From Pseudomonadota bacterium (GTDB taxonomy: Bacteria; Pseudomonadota; Alphaproteobacteria; Micavibrionales; Micavibrionaceae), in the NCBI GenBank assembly GCA_029558635.1, contig JAKQEE010000314.1:1-64000 (forward strand): DNA of 64,000 nt, written 5' to 3'. A program made the position numbers and the translations under genes. Below, in pieces: positions 7,982 to 16,683 of the stretch. The notes under the pieces were generated by a model. It ran no database searches and had not been told where the DNA came from. It saw nothing but the letters and a program-made list of their open reading frames with translations. Numbering within the stretch: position 1 is the first letter of the stretch; the number at the start of each line of letters is the position of its first letter.

Positions 7982-10135
7982 ATGGCACAAGAAAACGGAA
8001 CACAAGTCGGCATTGCCGCTGAAGTCAAAGGTGAAGCCACCATCACCCACGCCAACGGGGAGCATGAATCCCTTAAAGCCGGCATGCCCGTCTTTCTTGA
8101 CGATACGATCGAGACCTCTCAGGACGGCGGCGTCAATATCACGTTCAATGACGAGACCGTTTTCGCCGTTTCCGACAATGCCGTCATGACCATTGACGAA
8201 TTTGTTTACGATCCGGCCAAAGATGGCGAAGGACGCGCCGATATTTCCGTCGAACGCGGCGCATTTGCCTATACCAGCGGCTTCGTCGGCAAGGAAGACC
8301 CGACCGATGTGACCATCAAGACTCCTGTCGGGTCGATTGATATCCGTGGGACGATTATTACCGGTTTTGTTCCCGAAGCAGGTTCGGATCAGCCGATGCA
8401 AGTCACCCTGATCGAAGGTGCGATTGCCGTGTTCCCGAATGCCGGTGGCGAGTTCTTTATGAACCAACCGCGTGATACAATCCAGATTGACGCCCACACC
8501 CATGTGGGCGAGCGGTTGGGTCAACTTCCCGCCGAAGATCTTCTCGATACTTATACCGTTACGCGTTCGGTTGCGCCGAAACTCTACTCTACCCTCTTGG
8601 AGGGTGAACATTCTGGTGCGCCATCGCCCAACGGGGTTGGTACCGATGGTGTCCAGCCTGAAGGTCATGACGCGGTCGCGCCTGACAGCCAGACCACCCC
8701 GACGACGGATGACAGTTCTTCCGATACAAATTCCCCTACCGAGAGCGAAACAGTTGCTCTTCAGGACGCGGCTACACAAGAACCGGTTGTTCAGCAGGAT
8801 AAGCCCCTATTGCAGGATAATTCCCTGACCGGAGATTCCCTGCTCCAAACCACTCTTGATCATCCTATTCTTGATTCTGTAGGGGATGGAGCCCTTTTGC
8901 CCCTCCTTGGAGACGGCAAGTTGGTCACTCTTCTGGACAGCCCGCTTCTTCCGTTGTTGCAAAGTGCAACGGGGGGAACGGACACCACGGTGGACGGTAC
9001 GACAGGCACGCCCCCCACTCTCGGTGACGGTACCGTTGTTTACGATCCAAATGCCCATATCAACCACAATCCGTTCGCCAGAGATCCGGCCAGCATGCAC
9101 CACGCCGATGATCAAGGCGGCCTAGCCGGAGGCACATACTATTACAATGTTTCAAGCTTCTTCGGTGATATTGACGGTGATCCGCTGCATTATGCCGTCG
9201 GCGTTGTGGGTGGTGTCGGGGTTCCTCCTGTCTCTAATGTCTCGGTATCAGATGCGGGGCTTCTGAAATTTACTGTTGATGCGGCCTTAGGCGCGAATAC
9301 GACCGTCCAGTTTGCGATCAAGGCCATCGACGAACTGGGGGCCGAAAGCGCGGGCAAGACTTTTGATTTCAAGCTGTTTCAAGACAACCCGGCTGGCGTC
9401 ACAGTCACCAACCCGACCATTGTGATTTCGGTAGGACAACACCAGTTTTCGTCGGGCGCCGGGGACGACAGCATCACAGTGCAAACAAACAACAATGCTA
9501 TTTTTGCCGGAACAGACAATGATACAATCAACATTCTCAATAAATCCAGCAACAGTGTTTACGGAGAAAGTGGCGTTGACACAATTTATCTGTCTGGTGC
9601 AAGCGCCACTAACAACATCCTTTCCGGCGGAATTGGAGATGACACCCTTGTCGCCAGTAGCTTGAACACCTTTACGAGTCATGGAAACGCGCTGTTTGGC
9701 GGGGCTGGAAAAGATGTCTTCAAACTTGATGACAGCGCTGCCACTTTGTTGTCGGGCAGCAATATGACGATTGACGGCGGGACAGGCGTTGACAAAATCA
9801 CCCTCCTCGATGTTAACAACCTTAATTTGATCGGCATCAACGGTTCCAAGCTTTTCGGAATTGACAAGATTGCCGTCGACGGTGTAGCGGACAGCACACT
9901 GACCACTCATATCCGTCTGGATCTGGATGCCGTGTTGAGAAATACTGATGACAAGAAAATGACCATTGATCTGGGCGATGCGTTCGGGAACGATATACTC
10001 CACATTGATGATCTGGCAAATTGGACTGTTGCGAGCCACACTTCCGCGGGAACAACTTTCAGCACTACCTATGAGAAAGGCGGCGCCACCTTGTATGTCA
10101 GCGGTCATATAGGCGATACAGTCGTCGCGGCTTAA
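7982..10135 (+). CDS. FecR-domain, RTX-like type I secreted protein
   Basis: A 717-residue acidic protein without a Sec signal. Residues 1-200 form a FecR-type domain (VKGEATITHANG, VFLDDTIETS, VNITFNDETVFAV, IKTPVGSIDIRGT). A Pro, Ser, Thr and Asp-rich spacer follows, then a cadherin/He_PIG-like segment near 390-470. The C-terminal third has degenerate nonapeptide-type repeats (GAGDDSITV, GTDNDTINI, GGIGDDTLVAS) and ends in a T1SS-like tail (LDLDAVLRNTDDKKMTIDLG, then DILHIDDLANW). It is therefore a likely substrate of the exporter encoded at 13229-18013. ATG 7982 is chosen because GGGG lies six bases upstream; TTG 7952 and ATG 7970 are alternatives. Confidence 0.7.
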   Translation: MAQENGTQVGIAAEVKGEATITHANGEHESLKAGMPVFLDDTIETSQDGGVNITFNDETVFAVSDNAVMTIDEFVYDPAKDGEGRADISVERGAFAYTSGFVGKEDPTDVTIKTPVGSIDIRGTIITGFVPEAGSDQPMQVTLIEGAIAVFPNAGGEFFMNQPRDTIQIDAHTHVGERLGQLPAEDLLDTYTVTRSVAPKLYSTLLEGEHSGAPSPNGVGTDGVQPEGHDAVAPDSQTTPTTDDSSSDTNSPTESETVALQDAATQEPVVQQDKPLLQDNSLTGDSLLQTTLDHPILDSVGDGALLPLLGDGKLVTLLDSPLLPLLQSATGGTDTTVDGTTGTPPTLGDGTVVYDPNAHINHNPFARDPASMHHADDQGGLAGGTYYYNVSSFFGDIDGDPLHYAVGVVGGVGVPPVSNVSVSDAGLLKFTVDAALGANTTVQFAIKAIDELGAESAGKTFDFKLFQDNPAGVTVTNPTIVISVGQHQFSSGAGDDSITVQTNNNAIFAGTDNDTINILNKSSNSVYGESGVDTIYLSGASATNNILSGGIGDDTLVASSLNTFTSHGNALFGGAGKDVFKLDDSAATLLSGSNMTIDGGTGVDKITLLDVNNLNLIGINGSKLFGIDKIAVDGVADSTLTTHIRLDLDAVLRNTDDKKMTIDLGDAFGNDILHIDDLANWTVASHTSAGTTFSTTYEKGGATLYVSGHIGDTVVAA

Positions 10136-10149
10136 AAAATTACAAATAA

Positions 10150-10182
10150 AGAGGCCCGCACTTTGGTGGCGGGCCTTTTTTA
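10150..10182 (+). terminator. Rho-independent terminator of the FecR/RTX gene
   Basis: Stem AGGCCCGC (10152-10159) pairs with GCGGGCCT (10169-10176) and is followed by a T run. It lies 15 bases after the stop, between convergent genes, and may act on both strands. Confidence 0.9.
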
Positions 10183-10203
10183 TTTTTTGTTTGGCGTCTA
10201 AAC

Positions 10204-10866
10204 TTACATGGACAGTTCTCTTTTACGAGCGGCATAACCCATCCCGATCAGGCCGAGACCCAACAAGCCCAATGTTCCCGGTTCAGGAACAGTGTTTCCA
10301 CCGTTTCCGCCGTCACCGCCACCGGGGGCTACATATTCGGAAATCTCAAGGTTATCATAACCAGCCGTCAACCACGGATAATTCGCATTCCCGAGAGTCT
10401 CGAGGGTTGCTTTGGCCAAAACATTGAAGTCATCGCCCAATGAAACGAGAGATGAAATATCATTAAGACCAGACACGAGTAACGATGCAATCAGATTATT
10501 ATCTACATCGTATCCCTTGATTTGCACAGACGAGGTGCCAAAGAAAATTGCACCAGGTCCGCTGATAGAGATCTCATCAAAGTCGAAAAGGATGCCAGGC
10601 GTTGTCCCAGTGATTGTCACGATCTGATTTTGGATACCCAACATACTTTGGCTGTCGCCAACACCATATGCCGTGTTCAGGATCACATCCGCATCGGCAT
10701 TCGTGATTTTATCATACGCGTCGAAGACAACGAGAGGATTATCCGGAGAAACATAATTCGGCACACCTGTATCGTCATTCACATCGCTAAACGTGATCGG
10801 GGTTGCTTGTGCGTTTACAGTTGTGGCCAGCGCGACTGCGGCAAATAAGGGCTTCATTCCGGTCAT
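10204..10866 (-). CDS. PEP-CTERM sorting domain protein
   Basis: A 220-residue exported protein with a Sec signal peptide (FAAVALATTVNAQA) and a classic C-terminal PEP-CTERM tail: VPEPGT, a glycine/leucine-rich membrane helix (LGLLGLGLIGMG) and a basic end (ARKREL). Such tails are processed by exosortase in bacteria that make an exopolysaccharide. The middle part (ITFSDVNDDTGV) is a generic PEP-CTERM body of unknown role. No exosortase gene lies in the window. The ATG at 10866 follows GGAG at good spacing. Its position next to the secretion locus supports a surface or extracellular-matrix role. Confidence 0.85.
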   Translation of the reverse strand: MTGMKPLFAAVALATTVNAQATPITFSDVNDDTGVPNYVSPDNPLVVFDAYDKITNADADVILNTAYGVGDSQSMLGIQNQIVTITGTTPGILFDFDEISISGPGAIFFGTSSVQIKGYDVDNNLIASLLVSGLNDISSLVSLGDDFNVLAKATLETLGNANYPWLTAGYDNLEISEYVAPGGGDGGNGGNTVPEPGTLGLLGLGLIGMGYAARKRELSM

Positions 10867-10973
10867 AAAAATCTCCTTATATATGTTCCGGTTGGGGTAT
10901 TCTGTGGGGAGTTGTACATATAATTACATAATTCCGCAAGATAAAAATGCAACTCCGCTCGAATTTCTTGAAA

Positions 10974-13217
10974 TCACTTGCTTTGGGCTGTATATACGCC
11001 ATCCCAGCCCCCTTCAAGGGGGAATTTCATCAAATCCTCCATTCTTTCCTTCATCATGGCGTAATAAGCGGCCAGTTTCCGTCCAGTTTCCGTCTTCAGG
11101 CAATCTTCAACCGTTGCCAAGGCCTTTTTAAAATCCCTGGCCCTGTACTGGCGGAGCATAGTTTCATGAATCCTCTCAAGATTTTGAAACTCTTCGGTTT
11201 TTTCCTTGGCCAGCAACGTAAAAATGCGAGCCGGCTCGGTTTTTCCCTTTACCCGCAACAAGTCAAGTTCGAGAATAGCGAAGTCCGGCACGGCCCTTGC
11301 CGTCTCCTCACCCATCAGGATTTCGACGCCGTAGGATTTGGTCTGGCTTTCGAGGCGAGACGCCAGATTGACCGTGTCGCCCAGAACAGAATAGGCAAAA
11401 CGTTGTTTTGACCCCATATTGCCGACGGCTCCGGGTCCGCTGTTGATGCCGATGCCCGCGCGGAGGGTGATGGGCTTGCCGCCCTGCTCTGCCGCTCTCG
11501 CGGCCAGTCGTTCGTTGATGGGGCTCAGAGACTCGTTCATAGCAAGGGCCGCGATACAGGCATTACGGGCGTGGTCGGGGTCTTCCATCGGGGCGTTCCA
11601 AAACGCCATCATCGCATCGCCCATATATTTGTCGATGGTGCCTTTGTTTGACATCACGAGGTCTGACATGGGTGTCAGGAATTCGTTCATGAGCTGGATC
11701 AATTCCGACGGGGCGAGTTGTTCGGAAATTGTTGTAAACCCCCTGATGTCGGTGAACATCACGCTGATGTCGCGGATCTCCCCTCCAAGACGAAGCTGGT
11801 CGGGATTTTTCGTCAGCTCTTTCATATAGTCGGGAGAGATATAAAGTCCGAAAGCCTGTTTGACCGCACGGCGTTCCATTTCGGCGCGGATATAGGTCAT
11901 CAACGACGACAGGACAAACATAATGAAAATCGTCAGCGACGGGAATACGGGGTCGATCAGTACGCCCTTGTGGAACATCGAAACCGAGGTGTAAAAAATC
12001 ATGGAGATAATGGCAACCACCACCGCGCCAAGCGAGACCGCTCCAATAAAGGGGGCGATCAGGATGATCAAAAGGCCCACAACACCTGTTGCAATCCACT
12101 CTGCCCCCTGAACGATTTGGGGACGAAGCAAATATTTTTCCTGAAGAATCTGTTCGATAATATTCAGGTGCATTTCCACACCGGGGATATATAAATTCAG
12201 CGGGGTCGATCTGATATCTTTTAATCCTCCCGCACTGGTCCCAATCAGAACAATCTTGTTCTTTATCTTCTCTTGCGGGACGGTTCCCTGCACGACATCC
12301 CAAGCGGAAATGTAGCGGTCCATTCTGGCCGGAGCGTAATATACGTAGAAATCCGCACCGTCATCCACCGGTACGTTATAATCTCCGACCTTGAGAAGGT
12401 ATGATGGCGACAAACTTTTCAGTTCGTTTGCCTTCAACGGGCGTATTTTGTGTGAGATACGCGGGTCAATTGCCACTCTCAGCCCTTCCAACGCCAGAGA
12501 GGGGTAAACATACCCCTTCCCGTCCTTATCCGATATGCGAAAGAACAATGGAACCTGACGCACAATCCCGTCGAGCTCGGGGCTTACCCCAAAACATCCG
12601 TTTCCCGCCGCCATGTCCTCCAGAATGCCTATATTAGATGTCACCCCAGGCGTTCCGGGCAAGCCACGTTGAAAACCCTCCATGCCCTTTGCCATGACTA
12701 CAGGCTTTGACAAAGACGGAAGATGTCTGGTTGCATCTGTCGTTTCGGCCCATATAAAGCCCGTGACAACATTTCCCGCAGTCCAGATTGAGTTGGCCAG
12801 AACACGGTCATGATCCGGAAGGTTTTCGATTTTACTTCTCTCTTCAGGCATCAGAACATCAGAGGAAATATTTTTCAGCACACTATTGGGAGATGTGCGG
12901 TCTTTTTCAGCGAAGACCATATCGAAGATAATAGCCTTGGCATCCATTGCTTTCAAATTATCAACCAGTTTAGCCACATCGGTACGCGGCCACGGCCATT
13001 GACCGAGATGATCGTCCTGAAGAGATTTTTCATCAATATCGACAATGACCACCTGATCCGTCGGTGTGCGGGGCCAAACCTGATTGTATGTGTCAAAAGC
13101 CAAATAACGGATAGATCTGACCCAGTCGGAATCCTGCGCCCTGACATATAGAACCCCCGACAAAAGAAGAAACAGTAAAACCGTATGAACTATGCGGCTG
13201 GCCCAGAGTTTTTTCAT
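10974..13217 (-). CDS. CHASE2-domain adenylate cyclase
   Basis: A 747-residue membrane enzyme making cAMP from ATP. An N-terminal membrane helix leads into a periplasmic CHASE2 sensor (VVIVDIDEKSL, GQWPWPR, IIFDMVFAE, VLIGTSAGGLKDI), then three closely spaced helices (about 370-440) and a class III cyclase domain (about 480-680). The metal-binding aspartates (FTDIRGF near 488 and MGDAMMAF near 534), the adenine-selecting Lys and Asp (DKYMGD; LGDTVNLASRLE near 613) and the transition-state Asn and Arg are present. It should be an active adenylate rather than guanylate cyclase. It begins 11 bp after the HlyD gene, so it is probably the last gene of the secretion operon. Confidence 0.92.
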   Translation of the reverse strand: MKKLWASRIVHTVLLFLLLSGVLYVRAQDSDWVRSIRYLAFDTYNQVWPRTPTDQVVIVDIDEKSLQDDHLGQWPWPRTDVAKLVDNLKAMDAKAIIFDMVFAEKDRTSPNSVLKNISSDVLMPEERSKIENLPDHDRVLANSIWTAGNVVTGFIWAETTDATRHLPSLSKPVVMAKGMEGFQRGLPGTPGVTSNIGILEDMAAGNGCFGVSPELDGIVRQVPLFFRISDKDGKGYVYPSLALEGLRVAIDPRISHKIRPLKANELKSLSPSYLLKVGDYNVPVDDGADFYVYYAPARMDRYISAWDVVQGTVPQEKIKNKIVLIGTSAGGLKDIRSTPLNLYIPGVEMHLNIIEQILQEKYLLRPQIVQGAEWIATGVVGLLIILIAPFIGAVSLGAVVVAIISMIFYTSVSMFHKGVLIDPVFPSLTIFIMFVLSSLMTYIRAEMERRAVKQAFGLYISPDYMKELTKNPDQLRLGGEIRDISVMFTDIRGFTTISEQLAPSELIQLMNEFLTPMSDLVMSNKGTIDKYMGDAMMAFWNAPMEDPDHARNACIAALAMNESLSPINERLAARAAEQGGKPITLRAGIGINSGPGAVGNMGSKQRFAYSVLGDTVNLASRLESQTKSYGVEILMGEETARAVPDFAILELDLLRVKGKTEPARIFTLLAKEKTEEFQNLERIHETMLRQYRARDFKKALATVEDCLKTETGRKLAAYYAMMKERMEDLMKFPLEGGWDGVYTAQSK

Positions 13218-13228
13218 CTCCTGCCCCT

Positions 13229-14551
13229 CTATCTTTCCTGAAAGGCACGGTCTTTGAGGCGCAGGAGCGGTTTCATGAAATATTCAAGAATGCTGCGTTG
13301 TCCAGTGATAACATCTACTTCGCTGACCATGCCGGGCATGATAGGTAACGGATGGTCTTCCGCGCCCAGAAAGTTTTTGTGGGTATGGACTTCGATTTCA
13401 AAGAGGACGCTGCCGTCTTTCTGCGGAATGCTGTTGGCGCCGATACGGGTCAGCTCGCCATCCAGATAGCCATAACGGGTCGAGTCGTAGGCGGTGATTT
13501 TGACGCGCGCGGGCTGACCAATTTTCAGAAATGCGATATCGTTGGGCGAAACGCGGGCGATGATTTTCAGGTCGTCATCGACGGGGACAATTTCCGCCAG
13601 ACGCATTGCCGGCTCCACAACGCCGCCGATGGTGGTCAGGGATAGATTATTGACAATACCATCGACGGGGGATTTGATTTCGGTGCGGTCGACGCGGTCG
13701 CCAATGGTTTTGAGACTTTCCTTAAGTGCCGACAGCTGCGTTTCGGTGTCGTTCAGTTCACCCAAAGCTTGAGAGCGGAATTTATCGGCCTGATCTTTCT
13801 TTTGTTGCTGGGCGGCGGAGAGGTCGGAGGCGAGCGAGCTTTTTCTCTCCCGTGCCGCTTTCACTGCGCCTTGCGCGTCACTCAATTGACGTTGCAGGCG
13901 GATTTCCTCGATCTGCGGGACGGCTTTTTGCGCGACCATGCGCGAGGTAATCCCCAATTCCTTTTGCAACAAACCGATAGACTGGCTACCGCTCGAAATT
14001 TGCGCGTCCACTTCCGAAATCTGGGCGTTAATGCTGTCGATTTTGCTGTCGAGCATATCGAGCGCGTTTTTATATTCGGCCTTACGCGAAACAAAAAGGT
14101 TTTGCTCGTTTTCCGCAATCTTTGGCATTTTGGTTTTGATGTCGTCGGGAATGACCAGATCAGTGTTATTGGCTTCGGCTTCCAGACGGGCCTTGCGCGT
14201 CTGCAACGATATCAATTTGGCTTCGGTGCCGCGTTCCTCGGATGCAAAGGCGATATCGCTGAGGCGCATCAGAACCTGCCCCTTTTTGACATGATCGCCC
14301 TGACGGACCAGCAATTCCTGTAAAATACCACCTTCCAGAGACTGGACAATCTGGGCGTTTTGCGAGGGAACGACTTCGCCACTGCCGCGCGTTATCTCAT
14401 CCACCTGCGCAAAGGCCGACCAAACAGTGACTGTCGCTACGAATGCCAGAACGGCGTATAAAAACGCCACCGACGCGCGGTTGAGTTTGGTGTATCTCAT
14501 CGCATCGAGGTCGTCCATAAACTCTGTATCGCGGGCGAATTTCCAGCTCAT
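13229..14551 (-). CDS. Type I secretion periplasmic adaptor, HlyD family
   Basis: A 440-residue membrane fusion protein linking the inner-membrane ABC exporter to the outer-membrane TolC channel. A single N-terminal membrane helix (VAFLYAVLAFVATVTVWSAF) is followed by a lipoyl half (GSGEVVPSQNAQIVQSLEGG), a long coiled coil (about 110-290) and a closing beta domain (IKSPVDGIVNNLSLTTIGGV, VEPAMRLAEIVP). This is the LapC/PrtE-type order. Its start overlaps the stop of the ABC gene by 4 bp (ATGA), so the two are translationally coupled. Confidence 0.92.
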   Translation of the reverse strand: MSWKFARDTEFMDDLDAMRYTKLNRASVAFLYAVLAFVATVTVWSAFAQVDEITRGSGEVVPSQNAQIVQSLEGGILQELLVRQGDHVKKGQVLMRLSDIAFASEERGTEAKLISLQTRKARLEAEANNTDLVIPDDIKTKMPKIAENEQNLFVSRKAEYKNALDMLDSKIDSINAQISEVDAQISSGSQSIGLLQKELGITSRMVAQKAVPQIEEIRLQRQLSDAQGAVKAARERKSSLASDLSAAQQQKKDQADKFRSQALGELNDTETQLSALKESLKTIGDRVDRTEIKSPVDGIVNNLSLTTIGGVVEPAMRLAEIVPVDDDLKIIARVSPNDIAFLKIGQPARVKITAYDSTRYGYLDGELTRIGANSIPQKDGSVLFEIEVHTHKNFLGAEDHPLPIMPGMVSEVDVITGQRSILEYFMKPLLRLKDRAFQER

Positions 14552-16683
14552 TGCGAGCCCCCTGCTTTACTATTTCTGGCCAGAGCCGCAATTACCTGAT
14601 CGCGCGGTCCATCGGCCAGAACGCGCCCCCCATCAATCAAAATCAGGCGATCAACCAGCGGCATCAACGATGTGCGGTGTGTAATCAGGATCAAGGTTTG
14701 GTCTTTTGATTGTTCGTGGATCATGCGAACGAAATGTTCTTCGGTCTGGACGTCCATGGCGTTGGTCGGTTCGTCACATATCATGACTTTGGGTTTGTGG
14801 AGCAAAGCACGGGCCAGTGCGATACATTGTTTTTGTCCGCCTGACAGACCGTCTCCGCGCTCGCCGACAGGCGCGTCGTAGCCCATCGGGTGACTGGAAA
14901 TAAAGGCATGTGCGCCGGCAGCGGTCGAGGCAGCCAGAATTTCTTCCTCGGTTGCGTCGGGGCAAGAAATGGTAATATTCTCACGCACCGTTCCGCGCAG
15001 CAGGGTTACGTCCTGCGAAATACACGTCATATTACGGCGCAGGTCCGCTGGGTCGATCTGGCGGTAATCAGTGCTGTCCACCAGAATGGTTCCGCCCGAC
15101 GGCTCGTAAAGCCCCATAATTAAACGGGCGATGGTGCTTTTTCCCGACCCGATACGGCCAATGATCCCGACCTTTTCACCGGGATTGATGGTGAAGCTGA
15201 CATTATCCAGAACCTTGCGATCCGTGTGTGGATAAGCAAAAGAGACGCGGTCGAATGCAATCGCTCCTTGCAAAGACGGACGATGCAGAAAATCTTTTCC
15301 GGCCGGACGCTCGACAGGGGCGGTCATGACGCGGTTCAAAATGCGCAGGCTGGAGCGCGACTGGTGATAACGGCTCATCAAATTTGCGACTTGCGTTACC
15401 GGAGACAGGGCGCGGCCCGAGAGCATCACACAGGCGATCAACGCGCCCATCTGCATATCCAGATCGCGGATCATATAGGTTCCCCAGACGATAATCACCA
15501 CGGAGGCGATTTGCTGGATCAGAGTCGAGATGTTGACGCTCAGCGCGGAATAGTGGCGGGATTTCATCGATTCATTCGCGTTTTCTGCAACGTGCGCGGC
15601 GTAACGTGCGCGCAAACGTCCGTCACCACCCGTCATTTTGATGTTTTCCAGACCGTAGATCGTTTCCACCAGAAGGCCGTGCTTGGTTTCGGCGGAGTGC
15701 ATGCTTTTGCGGACATGGCGGCTTAACGGAATCTGGATCATCATGGAGGCAACAAGTGAGGCCACCATCAGTAGTAGAACCGCAGCGCCCATCGCCCCCC
15801 CCAGAATGAAGATCACCAGAATAAAAATAATGGCGAAGGGCAGATCAACCAGCGTCACCAACGTTGCGGAGGTCAGGAAATCACGCACGGAGTCGAATTC
15901 GCGGAGCATGTTGGCAAAGGCCCCGCTCGATGTCGGACGGTTGGCAATCTTCATATCCAGTACGCGGTCATAGAGTTTGCGCGTCACCTGCACATCAATA
16001 TTGCGACCGGAGAAATCGGTGAAATACCCGCGCAAGGTCCTGATGATAAAATCAAAGGCGTAGACGAGCAGCACGCCGATGGCCAAAGCCCAGCCGGTTT
16101 CAACCGCATTGTTGGGGATCACGCGGTTGTAGACATTCATGATATAGACAGGACTGACGACCGCAAAAATATTGATGAGGAGCGAGGCCAGAAGCACCTT
16201 GGTATAAATAGAACGGTTTTCCCGAACGACGTTCCAGAACCACCCGAGATTTTTTTTGTCTTCGGAAAAGGATAATTGGCGGTCAACAAATTCGGATTTC
16301 GGGCGGACCAGAATGACTGTGCCGTCCATGTTTTTCTGGACGTCCGCGAGCGGGACTTTTTGCTGGGCTTTGGCGTCGGGGTTCCAGATCGTCGCGGCCT
16401 GATCCGATTTCGCCAGCAGAACACAAGCCCGCCCACCCTTCAGGATCAGTACGCACGGCAGAGTTTCGTTGGCGATATCTTTCAGCGAGAGGTCGCCCTT
16501 TTTGCGGATGTTGATGCCTTCGCGGTCGGCGGCCTGAATAAAGCGCGTCAGCGAGAACCCGCCTTCGTCCTGAGGCAATCCCGATTTAAGAGAGTCAGCC
16601 GATTTCGACCGTCCGTAAAAGCCCGTCAGAAAGACAAGACATTGCAGCAGATCGTCCGGTTTTTGTCCTTGATTATTGGCCAT
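14548..16683 (-). CDS. Type I secretion ABC transporter, LapB-like
   Basis: A 711-residue ABC exporter powering one-step export of large proteins. The first 130 residues are a C39-like domain without peptidase function: the usual catalytic Cys-His-Asp context is missing, as in LapB and HlyB. Six membrane helices follow (about 160-440), then the ATPase with Walker A GRIGSGKST (about 511-519), signature LSGGQKQ (about 611) and Walker B VMICDEPTNAMD. It overlaps tolC by 11 bp upstream and hlyD by 4 bp downstream. The nearby FecR/RTX protein is the most obvious cargo. Confidence 0.93.
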   Translation of the reverse strand: MANNQGQKPDDLLQCLVFLTGFYGRSKSADSLKSGLPQDEGGFSLTRFIQAADREGINIRKKGDLSLKDIANETLPCVLILKGGRACVLLAKSDQAATIWNPDAKAQQKVPLADVQKNMDGTVILVRPKSEFVDRQLSFSEDKKNLGWFWNVVRENRSIYTKVLLASLLINIFAVVSPVYIMNVYNRVIPNNAVETGWALAIGVLLVYAFDFIIRTLRGYFTDFSGRNIDVQVTRKLYDRVLDMKIANRPTSSGAFANMLREFDSVRDFLTSATLVTLVDLPFAIIFILVIFILGGAMGAAVLLLMVASLVASMMIQIPLSRHVRKSMHSAETKHGLLVETIYGLENIKMTGGDGRLRARYAAHVAENANESMKSRHYSALSVNISTLIQQIASVVIIVWGTYMIRDLDMQMGALIACVMLSGRALSPVTQVANLMSRYHQSRSSLRILNRVMTAPVERPAGKDFLHRPSLQGAIAFDRVSFAYPHTDRKVLDNVSFTINPGEKVGIIGRIGSGKSTIARLIMGLYEPSGGTILVDSTDYRQIDPADLRRNMTCISQDVTLLRGTVRENITISCPDATEEEILAASTAAGAHAFISSHPMGYDAPVGERGDGLSGGQKQCIALARALLHKPKVMICDEPTNAMDVQTEEHFVRMIHEQSKDQTLILITHRTSLMPLVDRLILIDGGRVLADGPRDQVIAALARNSKAGGSQ

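Noticed and set aside
9287..10108. 273-residue antisense frame
   Set aside because: Opposite the C-terminal part of the FecR/RTX gene, with Cys-rich nonsense composition.
13229..16683. Bacteriocin/peptidase-containing ABC exporter
   Set aside because: The C39-like N-terminus has no catalytic Cys-His-Asp pattern, so it is a LapB/HlyB-type exporter and not a leader peptidase.
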